64,000 bases of DNA from Magnetococcales bacterium (GTDB lineage Bacteria; Pseudomonadota; Magnetococcia; Magnetococcales; UBA8363): the NCBI GenBank assembly GCA_015228925.1, contig JADGCQ010000004.1, positions 19,209-83,208 on the forward strand, written 5' to 3'. Numbering within the stretch: position 1 is the stretch's first letter; every line of letters begins with the position of its first letter. A program made the position numbers and the translations under genes. Positions 1 to 6,857 of this stretch are shown piece after piece. A model generated the notes under the pieces. The model saw only the letters and a list, made by a program, of their open reading frames with translations. It did not search any database and was not told the origin of the DNA.

Positions 1-447
1 CCCCCCTTGCGGGAACGTCCGCAGGATCTTGAAACGCTATTGGATCATTTTTTATCAAAAAATGCCGCCAAATTTGGCGATAATGTTGTATTCTCTCTAA
101 CTACCGAAGCGAGGGATGCCATCATGGCCTATCATTGGCCAGGCAATACCAGGGAGGTGGAAAATGCCCTGGAACGGGCCAGTGTTCTGACCGAAGATGG
201 TATCATCGGCCTTGGGGATCTGCCCGAAGTGTTGGCGAGTTTTGCTCCGCAGGCTTTGGCCAATGGCAACAATCAACTTCATTCTTCACGTAACTTGCGG
301 GAACGGATGCAGGATATTGAAGTCCAAATCATTCTCGAAGTCATCAATGAGTGCGATGGAGACCGTAAACAGGCGGCAAAAATTCTTGGAATTAGCCTGT
401 CCAGCCTCTACCGTAAATTGGAACTGGCCAATGTACCGAAACTCTAA
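1..447 (+). CDS. Sigma-54-dependent response regulator, C-terminal part (truncated by window start)
   Basis: This is the 3' end of an NtrC-family activator of sigma-54 promoters. The reading frame is open from base 1 and begins with PPLRERPQD, the conserved end of the AAA+ domain. WPGNTREVENALERA follows, the usual signature before the DNA-binding part. The last 45 residues form a Fis-type helix-turn-helix (DRKQAAKILGISLSSLYRKL). The receiver and most of the ATPase lie outside the window, so the signal it answers is unknown. The next gene starts 117 bases downstream in the same direction. I see no convincing -24/-12 promoter in that gap. Confidence 0.93.
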   Translation, partial: PPLRERPQDLETLLDHFLSKNAAKFGDNVVFSLTTEARDAIMAYHWPGNTREVENALERASVLTEDGIIGLGDLPEVLASFAPQALANGNNQLHSSRNLRERMQDIEVQIILEVINECDGDRKQAAKILGISLSSLYRKLELANVPKL

Positions 448-564
448 ATGCTGGTTTATAAGTTTTGGGAAAACAAAATTTTCTGTTTGGTTCTTGTCAG
501 CAGGGTTGGCACCCCTGGACTGACAGTGTTCGAAGGTGCGTCGCATGGGATGGAGGAAAAACAA

Positions 565-1278
565 GTGAAGAACGATCAACGGGTTGGATGGACTGGGAAA
601 AAATGGGTAGGCTTGGGTTTGGCCTGGGGGAGTGTGACGCTGCTGGCGTTGCCGCTCATGGCTGCCGATCCTGAACCGGGCGTAGCGGTTACAGAGGCAA
701 CAAGGCAGGAGGTTCCTAAGGCCGATGCACCCAAGCCGGAAGTCCTGTATCGTGAAGGATTGGAGGCGATAAAAGTCAATGATCTGGTGGCCTCTGTAGG
801 TTTGTTTCGTGGGGCGGCTGTTGCCGGACACGTCCCTTCCATGGTCAAACTTGCTGATGCCCTTGACCGTTCTGGGGAAAACCAGGAAGCGATGCAGTGG
901 TACGAAAAAGCGGCTCGGTTGGATAGTCCCGAAGGGGCTTTGGGCTTGGGGCAGATGCTTATTTCTGGAGGTTATGGGAAAGAGCGGATCAAAGAGGGCG
1001 TTACGTGGATTCGCAAGGCTGCGGATCAGCGTTTTGGGGCGGCCATGGTTATTTTGTCCGGCGTGATTGCCTCGGATCGTTTTGTCGAGCAACCAGACCC
1101 CAAGGAAGGATTTAAGTTGCTCAATGATGCCGCAGAAATGGGCTACCTACCCGCCATGAAAGAGCTGATCAAAGTTTATAGCACTGGGGCTTTGGGACAA
1201 AAAGTCGATCCGGTTCAGGTGCGCATGTTGGAAGGTAAAATTCAAAAAGCACTGAAGGACGCCGGAGGTAAACCATGA
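565..1278 (+). CDS. Exported Sel1/TPR-like repeat protein
   Basis: The likely start is GTG at 565, because GGAGG at 552-556 sits eight bases upstream. Upstream ATGs at 448 and 550 have no such site. The product is 237 aa, with a signal peptide (KKWVGLGLAWGSVTLLALP, then AA). Helical repeats of the Sel1 type follow, for example AMQWYEKAARLDSPEGALGL and GVTWIRKAADQ. Such repeats usually scaffold protein contacts in the periplasm. The stop overlaps the start of the cytochrome c gene (ATGA), so the two are probably co-translated. The partner is unknown. Confidence 0.75.
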   Translation: MKNDQRVGWTGKKWVGLGLAWGSVTLLALPLMAADPEPGVAVTEATRQEVPKADAPKPEVLYREGLEAIKVNDLVASVGLFRGAAVAGHVPSMVKLADALDRSGENQEAMQWYEKAARLDSPEGALGLGQMLISGGYGKERIKEGVTWIRKAADQRFGAAMVILSGVIASDRFVEQPDPKEGFKLLNDAAEMGYLPAMKELIKVYSTGALGQKVDPVQVRMLEGKIQKALKDAGGKP

Positions 1279-1619
1279 AGATCATGTCCCGACTGTGTTC
1301 GCCCAGTCTCTTGGCAGGAGGCGGGTTGTTGTTTTCCCTGCTTGCGGTGGCCCCTCTTGAGGCGGCTGATCCGTTTGAAGGGGGAAAACTTTACGCAGAG
1401 TCCTGCGGTCGGTGTCACGGAGCCACCGGACGCGGGACGATGCCTGGTGCCCCCGATTTTTCACGTTCAGCAGATCCTACCAATGGTCTTATGCAGGGCA
1501 ACGCGCTTCTGTTGGACCGCATTCGCAAGGGGGGTACGACATGTCCAACCTTCCGTTCGGTGTATACCGAGGAGCAAATTATGAACATCATCGCCCATAT
1601 CAGAAGGCTACAACGGTGA
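1275..1619 (+). CDS. Small mono-heme cytochrome c with an unusual distal-ligand region
   Basis: The 114-aa protein has a signal peptide ending near LEAA and one heme-c site, CGRCH, followed by GATGRGTMPGAPDF. It is a class I-type periplasmic electron carrier by fold. In relatives the distal methionine sits in a G..MPxF segment just before the last helix. Here that segment reads GTTCPTF, with cysteine in place of methionine. Met residues elsewhere (TMPGAP, LMQGN) could substitute. It is coupled to its neighbours by four-base overlaps on both sides (ATGA upstream, GTGA downstream), so it is made with the Sel1 protein and the propeller lipoproteins. Confidence 0.85.
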   Translation: MKIMSRLCSPSLLAGGGLLFSLLAVAPLEAADPFEGGKLYAESCGRCHGATGRGTMPGAPDFSRSADPTNGLMQGNALLLDRIRKGGTTCPTFRSVYTEEQIMNIIAHIRRLQR

Positions 1620-2818
1620 ACTATTTCTTGATTGTGGTGTTGTTTTCATGGCTAGTTGCGGGGTGTTCGCCCTCTTCCGACGATGGGAAAGGGGGGGAAG
1701 TGTCGGGAAAACCCGCTGCTGAAAAGCAATCGGTCACGTCGAAGGCTGGCAGTGCGGTGCCGACCGCTGGACTTGAATCGGTTGCCCCTGGAGAAGTTTC
1801 AGGGAAAACCCTGGTAGTTACCGATGTGGTCCTCGATTCTTTTGATGTTGGCCCCGATGTGTATGTGCGTGCCTTGATGGTAGACAAGGATGGCAACGCC
1901 TTGTGGGTAGGGACGTCTGCGGGGGTGATGGAAATTGGATTGGATGGACTTGGGATGCGTCATACCTTCACCCGGGCTGATGGTTTGGCCAATGAGTATG
2001 TTTTTGCCATCGGCCAGGATCGAGAAGGGTATCAATGGTTTGGAACCAATGCCGGTGGGGCGTCGCGCTACAAGGATGGCCAATGGAAAACCTATTTTCC
2101 CATGCATGGATTGGCTGATTATTGGGTCTACTCGTTTGCCCAGCACCCGGATGGCAGTTTTTGGATCGGGACATGGGCCGGGGTGAACCGGATGGATCTG
2201 GACAGTGGCCATATGGAAACCTTTGTGGGTGAATTGGTCAACGAGTGGGTGTACGCCATGGTGGTCGATGCAAAAAACCGCATCTGGTTTGGCACCGAGG
2301 GTGGGATAAGCCGTCTGGACGGTCAGGACTGGCAGGCGTGGACCCACAAGGATGGGTTGGGAGGGGAGAACAGTGACCACCTTGAGGCCAGCACCAACAC
2401 CGGCCTGGGGACGCGGCGGCGTCATGACCTGGGAATCTTCAATGCCGGGGCACCAACCTATAATCCGAACTATGTTTTTTCTCTGGTGATGGAAAGTGCG
2501 GATGTGGTGTGGGCTGGAACCTGGGGGGGAGGGGTCAGCCGCTTTGATGGTAAAAAATGGACCAGTTATACGCAAAAAGATGGTTTGCCGGGCAATGTGG
2601 TCTACAGCTTGGCGATGGATCAAAAAGGGCGGATATGGGCTGGTACCGATAACGGCATTGGTGTGTTTGAAGGGGGAAAGTGGCGGACGGTTCCCCATGA
2701 TAAGGCCTTCATGAATCAACATTTCTATGCTATCACTGCTGCCCCTTCCGGGGAGATCTGGGCGGGAACCAGGGGCAAGGTAGTCAGGATCGGCGATGCG
2801 AACGCGAAAAAGGAGTAA
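1616..2818 (+). CDS. Lipoprotein beta-propeller (two-component-regulator-propeller type), copy 1
   Basis: The start is GTG at 1616, overlapping the cytochrome stop. The 400-aa product has a lipoprotein signal with lipobox LVAGC. Repeated blades of the form W.GT..G...RYKDGQW follow, the Reg_prop pattern found in sensor domains of hybrid histidine kinases. No kinase, membrane or output domain follows, so this is a free-standing propeller anchored to a membrane by lipid. An insert between two blades ends in YNPNYVFSL, and the next gene has a matching insert. It may bind a ligand or a redox partner such as the neighbouring cytochrome; that is inference. Confidence 0.8.
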   Translation: MNYFLIVVLFSWLVAGCSPSSDDGKGGEVSGKPAAEKQSVTSKAGSAVPTAGLESVAPGEVSGKTLVVTDVVLDSFDVGPDVYVRALMVDKDGNALWVGTSAGVMEIGLDGLGMRHTFTRADGLANEYVFAIGQDREGYQWFGTNAGGASRYKDGQWKTYFPMHGLADYWVYSFAQHPDGSFWIGTWAGVNRMDLDSGHMETFVGELVNEWVYAMVVDAKNRIWFGTEGGISRLDGQDWQAWTHKDGLGGENSDHLEASTNTGLGTRRRHDLGIFNAGAPTYNPNYVFSLVMESADVVWAGTWGGGVSRFDGKKWTSYTQKDGLPGNVVYSLAMDQKGRIWAGTDNGIGVFEGGKWRTVPHDKAFMNQHFYAITAAPSGEIWAGTRGKVVRIGDANAKKE

Positions 2819-2822
2819 TGGA

Positions 2823-4160
2823 GTGCAAACCCAATGGAAAAATATGGTGTTCGTAGGTGTTGCTCTGGCGATTGCCGTGGTTTCCTATCTGATAGGACGT
2901 CAGCAAGGAACGCACACACAAGCAGTTCTGGAAGATAAGGCGGTCGCTAAAGGCGATGCGGGTACAACCAAACCGCTTTCCCCTCTCATGAGGGGGAGAA
3001 ATCCACTTTCTCCAGAGGATGGTGCGATGGGATTTGCCCATCCTGCAACCGCTGGGCAAAATACTGGGGCGACACCGCCGTCAACGGGTCAGGGGCAGGC
3101 TCCGGTATTGGGTGATCCCAAGGGGGAAACCGCCAAGGGGAAATTTACCCACTTTCGGGTGGGAAACCGAAATGTCAAATCAATGTTTGCCCAGGAGGAC
3201 TATGTTTGGGTAGGGACTTCGAGTGGCGTAATCCGATATGATGTCACCAATGATGATTATCGTTTGTTCGACGTCCGCAATGGCAGTTTGTTGGCCAATG
3301 GGGTGTTCCATGTCGGTCCTTTGGGCAAGTCCATTGTCGTGGGTACCTATGGTGGTGGAATGTCTCTGTATGATCAGGAAAAAGAGAAGTGGACCTCTTT
3401 CAATATTCCCCAGGGTTTGGCGGATGCCTTTGTGTACGATGTCATGAAGGTGGCCAATGGCGATGTGTGGATCGCAACATGGTCTGGGGCTAACCGCATC
3501 GTGGGTGGCACTCTCCCAGATCCTTCCCAGTGGCGTACCTATACGGTGGAGAATACCCAGGGTGGGTTGCCCAATGACTGGGTTTACGGGCTTGCGGAAG
3601 GGTTGAACGGAGACGTATGGTTGGCTACCGAGGGGGGATTGGCCCTTTTTCGGAACGATCAATGGAAGCATTGGACCCATGCCGACGGGGTAGGTGCCCC
3701 CTACGAACAGGTGAAAGGACAAAATGTTTTTGACAGCGATCCCGGTGCCGTATCCAGTCACCATGCCCGTCAGAAAGAGGAACAGGGACTGGGGCATGTG
3801 AAAACCGCCTATAATCCCAACTATATCATTTCTCTTGAGTCCGATGGCAAAGGTGGGGTGTGGTGTGGAACCTGGGGGGCGGGTTTGGCCCATTTTGATG
3901 GTGAAAAGTGGACAAATCTGACTAAGGACAACGGTTTACCTTCTAATCACATATTCATGCTGCATCGGGATGAGAAAGGGCGTTTGTGGGTAGGGACCAG
4001 TGCTGGTTTGGCGTTAAGACAGGATGATGGTTCCTTTACTGTGAATACTACAGCGGATGGTCTTTTCTCCAACAATGTGTTTTCCATGACCTTTTCTCAG
4101 GATGGTTCACAATGGGTGGGCAGTTATGGCGGGGTTGCCAGAATCTATCCAAAGCAATGA
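2823..4160 (+). CDS. Membrane-anchored beta-propeller protein, copy 2
   Basis: I choose GTG at 2823 because AAGGAG at 2810-2815 lies seven bases upstream; an ATG at 2796 inside the previous gene is the alternative. The 445-aa product has one N-terminal transmembrane helix (VFVGVALAIAVVSYLIG). A low-complexity linker of about 90 residues follows, then Reg_prop blades (VWVGTSSGVIRYD, VWIATWSGANRI, VWLATEGGLALF). It is a paralogue of the gene before it and shares the insert ending YNPNY. The two differ in anchoring, lipid versus helix. No enzymatic motif is visible. It was probably born by tandem duplication within the operon. Confidence 0.78.
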   Translation: MQTQWKNMVFVGVALAIAVVSYLIGRQQGTHTQAVLEDKAVAKGDAGTTKPLSPLMRGRNPLSPEDGAMGFAHPATAGQNTGATPPSTGQGQAPVLGDPKGETAKGKFTHFRVGNRNVKSMFAQEDYVWVGTSSGVIRYDVTNDDYRLFDVRNGSLLANGVFHVGPLGKSIVVGTYGGGMSLYDQEKEKWTSFNIPQGLADAFVYDVMKVANGDVWIATWSGANRIVGGTLPDPSQWRTYTVENTQGGLPNDWVYGLAEGLNGDVWLATEGGLALFRNDQWKHWTHADGVGAPYEQVKGQNVFDSDPGAVSSHHARQKEEQGLGHVKTAYNPNYIISLESDGKGGVWCGTWGAGLAHFDGEKWTNLTKDNGLPSNHIFMLHRDEKGRLWVGTSAGLALRQDDGSFTVNTTADGLFSNNVFSMTFSQDGSQWVGSYGGVARIYPKQ

Positions 4161-4172
4161 GTTTTTGATGGG

Positions 4173-5909
4173 ATGGTTTGTAGTATGATTTCTGTGAGTA
4201 AACTATTTCAATCGTTCAGCATCAGTGCGCGGGTGATGGTTTCTACCGCCAGCGTTGTCGGGATACTGTTGCTTTGGATCATCTTTTTTTCGGTGGAGCG
4301 TCAGGAAATGACGATCATGGCCCAGAATGAACGGACCATGACCATGATGGTGACCAATGTGATCAGTGCATTGCATACGATCATGAAAGCGGGGTATGCC
4401 AATATAGCCCATGATTTTGTCACCGATATACGCAAAGACAAGAATATCATTGACTTTAAAATTCTCCGTATCAATGGTCAGGAGGCTTTTCTCGACAACA
4501 AGACCGTCAATGATGTCAATCGTAGGTTGGGTGATGAGGAGTTTTCATCCAGGGACTTAGAAGAAGTTCGGCAGATTTTGGATCCAAAAAATCCTGATTT
4601 ACTCTGGGTCAATGATAATTTGCGACTTCTTCCACGTTACATAAAGAGTGAGGGTGGTCGTGATCTTTTAATCTACTTGGCTCCGATCATAAACGATGAA
4701 AAATGTTTTCGCTGTCATGGCCGGGAATATCGGTTGCGCGGGGTTGTCCAGTTGACCACTTCTTTGACCCAGGCTGAGTTGGATATTGCCCAGACGCGGT
4801 ATCAGGCATTGATTATGGCGTCGGCGGCGGTATTGTTTATGTTGTTGCTGTTGTATCTAATGATTCGTTATTCATTGGTTCGCCCCTTGGGAAATGTGCG
4901 GGATGCTATGGAGATGGTGGCTGGGGGACGCTTGGATATGATGATCAAGGTTCCCGGCAGGGATGAAATCAGTGAGATTGCCAAATCTTTTAACACGATG
5001 ATCTTTAAGTTGCGGGAAACTTACGATGGGTTGCATCAAGAGCAGGATAAGCTATCTACCATCATCCTTGGCGCGTTGGATGGCATTGTGGTGACCGATG
5101 GGGCGCAACGGGTGGTATTGGCCAACCCTTCGGCAGAGCGGATGCTGGGGAAAGATTTAAAGAAAATCATAGATGGAGGTTGGGAAAATCTGATTGATGA
5201 TCCCGAATACATGAATGCTGTTTTGAATCGTCGGGGGCAAGAAATCCCAGAGTTGGTGTTCTATAACAATCGCGCCATTAAGGTTCATGGTGCCACTCTT
5301 TTAGACGAAATAAAGCGTCCCTTAGGTTCCGCGTTTATGTTTCGGGATGTCACCGAAGAGAAAAAATTGGAGGATAAACTCAGACTCCATGCCATCACCG
5401 ATGGTTTGACCCAGCTCTACAACCGGCGTTTCGTGGACGAGTCCTTGGTCAAGGAGGTCAAAAGGTCACAGCGCTATGACCATTTTTTTGGGTTTATATT
5501 GTTTGATGTTGACCACTTTAAAAAATTTAATGACACCTACGGCCACGATCAGGGAGATCGGGTTTTGCAGGCCCTTGCCAGAGTGATGAAAGAACATTTC
5601 CGCATTGTTGATTTTCCCTGCCGTTTTGGGGGTGAAGAGTTTTGTGTTCTTTTGCCGGACACCGATGTTACAGGGGTTTACATTGTCGCAGAGCGTTTTC
5701 GGCGTCGTGTGGAGCAGATGGAGGTAGACGGTTTAAAGGTAACGGTGAGTATTGGAATTGTGGCGATGCCCGCGTGTGAGGTCAACAGCCCTGAGGAATT
5801 GATCAAAAAAGCCGATGACGCTCTCTACGAGGCCAAACATAAGGGACGCAACCAAGTTTGTTCTGCAACGCCCATCGCGGATGGGGAACTGCCTTTGGAC
5901 CTGCGATGA
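4173..5909 (+). CDS. Diguanylate cyclase with periplasmic heme-c sensor, HAMP and PAS domains
   Basis: This inner-membrane protein of about 578 aa would make c-di-GMP. Transmembrane helices near residues 14-38 and 208-232 flank a periplasmic sensor that contains a heme-c motif, CFRCH, at 178-182. A HAMP linker, a PAS domain (about 295-405) and a GGDEF domain (about 415-570) follow. The active site is GGEEF at 486-490, and an RIVD inhibitory site lies just before it, so product feedback is likely. A covalently bound heme suggests sensing of redox state or a small gas ligand. It follows the cytochrome/propeller operon by 12 bases. ATG at 4185 is an alternative start. Confidence 0.88.
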   Translation: MVCSMISVSKLFQSFSISARVMVSTASVVGILLLWIIFFSVERQEMTIMAQNERTMTMMVTNVISALHTIMKAGYANIAHDFVTDIRKDKNIIDFKILRINGQEAFLDNKTVNDVNRRLGDEEFSSRDLEEVRQILDPKNPDLLWVNDNLRLLPRYIKSEGGRDLLIYLAPIINDEKCFRCHGREYRLRGVVQLTTSLTQAELDIAQTRYQALIMASAAVLFMLLLLYLMIRYSLVRPLGNVRDAMEMVAGGRLDMMIKVPGRDEISEIAKSFNTMIFKLRETYDGLHQEQDKLSTIILGALDGIVVTDGAQRVVLANPSAERMLGKDLKKIIDGGWENLIDDPEYMNAVLNRRGQEIPELVFYNNRAIKVHGATLLDEIKRPLGSAFMFRDVTEEKKLEDKLRLHAITDGLTQLYNRRFVDESLVKEVKRSQRYDHFFGFILFDVDHFKKFNDTYGHDQGDRVLQALARVMKEHFRIVDFPCRFGGEEFCVLLPDTDVTGVYIVAERFRRRVEQMEVDGLKVTVSIGIVAMPACEVNSPEELIKKADDALYEAKHKGRNQVCSATPIADGELPLDLR

Positions 5910-5924
5910 TTTGTTACGACCGCC

Positions 5925-6249
5925 CTAGGGCGTGTTGACATTCAATAAAATTATTAAAAGAAAAAAGGGGTCTGGGGGATTGCCCCCAGGGTTTTGACTT
6001 TGCTTTTGAATTTAAACAAAAAGGTTTCTAGCTTTAAGCTTTTGACCTTGTTTTTGAATTTAAACAAAAATATTTCCAGATTTAAGCTTTTGATTTAAGG
6101 TCAAAAACAAATTCAAATTCAAAAGCAAAAAATTGAAGCTTTTGATTTAAAGTCAAAACCCTGGGGAAAGAATTCCCCAGACCCCTTCTTTCTTTTCAAT
6201 AGTTTTTTAGGGGGGTGTCAATAAATTATTGAATGTCAACACGCTCTAG
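5925..6249 (+). mobile_element. MITE-like element, 325 bp, with about 24-bp terminal inverted repeats
   Basis: The left end reads ctagggcgtgttgacattca and continues ataa. The right end (6226-6249) is its reverse complement with one mismatch, ending in ctag. Inside lies a second, imperfect inverted repeat: the G-rich block at about 5952-5999 pairs with its complement at about 6150-6198. Between them are direct repeats of ttgaatttaaacaaaaa. No open reading frame is present, so it is non-autonomous. CTAG at both borders is compatible with IS5/IS427-type insertion at CTAG or TA, but no parent transposase is seen here. Strand is arbitrary. Confidence 0.7.
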
Positions 6250-6300
6250 AAAATGATTAAAAGAAAAAAGGGGTCTGGGGGATGACCCCAGGGTTTTGAT
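6250..6300 (+). repeat. Dispersed G-rich intergenic repeat, partial copy
   Basis: The block gattaaaagaaaaaaggggt, then ctggggga and ccccagggttttgat, repeats the left inner arm of the adjacent MITE-like element (about 5946-5997). It directly abuts that element. The short self-complement (ctgggg...ccccag) can form a hairpin. Related copies lie at 50050-50127 (inverted) and at the window end. Confidence 0.7.
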
Positions 6301-6433
6301 TCTTTTTTCGATATTTGAACAAACAGGTTACTCTATTCAGAAACCATATATCTCCTACTGCCCGTGGTTTGGGGAATTTTTAAACCCCAAGGGCGCGACA
6401 GATCACACAAGATTTCAGCCGAAGAGTCATTTC

Positions 6434-6784
6434 ATGGATATTAAGTGGACAAAAGCGGCACATGGATTTCAGCAGGCGACCTACCCGAACAATAAATACC
6501 GGCTATCTGCACATTGGATCAGGGAAATCATGGTTGATGGCAGGGTGGAGGAACGCATAACACACCTCGGTCGGGTCGATGTTGAAGAGCGGGCGGATGG
6601 GAGTCTGAATTTCCTGTTTGGAAGCCAGATCGCTTTCTGGCCCGAAGTTTATAAAAAACTCCAGGAAATCAAAGCATCTCCAGAAGAGATTGCCGCGATT
6701 GTCGCCTCCATGGCGACAAAAATCCCCCTCCCCCCCAAGGACCAAACACCTCCGCGCATCATCCGTGGAATCCCCGTCGGATAG
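6434..6784 (+). CDS. Conserved-looking small protein of unknown function
   Basis: I do not recognise this 116-aa protein. The ATG at 6434 is the plausible start, with GAAGAG seven bases upstream; an upstream TTG at 6296 would begin inside the dispersed repeat. The sequence is soluble, without signal peptide or membrane segment. It begins MDIKWTKAAHGFQQATYP and has a charged middle and a helical stretch (EVYKKLQEIKASPEEIAAIV). It ends in a proline-rich tail. The next gene starts 73 bases on in the same direction. Codon use resembles its neighbours, so I think it is real, but the function is open. Confidence 0.55.
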   Translation: MDIKWTKAAHGFQQATYPNNKYRLSAHWIREIMVDGRVEERITHLGRVDVEERADGSLNFLFGSQIAFWPEVYKKLQEIKASPEEIAAIVASMATKIPLPPKDQTPPRIIRGIPVG

Positions 6785-6857
6785 CCCAAGCCGCCAGGAT
6801 GACCTTGACTCAGTTTCGGTTCAAAATTCGCCCTTGGGGTACGAGGGGGAGGATACG

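Noticed and set aside
507..530. Possible sigma-54 promoter beginning tggcac upstream of the Sel1 gene
   Set aside because: The downstream half does not match TTGC at the required spacing.
286..1092. 268-residue open frame on the minus strand
   Set aside because: It lies opposite the sigma-54 activator end and the Sel1 gene, has no recognisable domain and no SD site.
1799..2722. 307-residue minus-strand open frame
   Set aside because: It is the antisense shadow of the propeller gene, whose repeats leave opposite frames open; composition is not protein-like.
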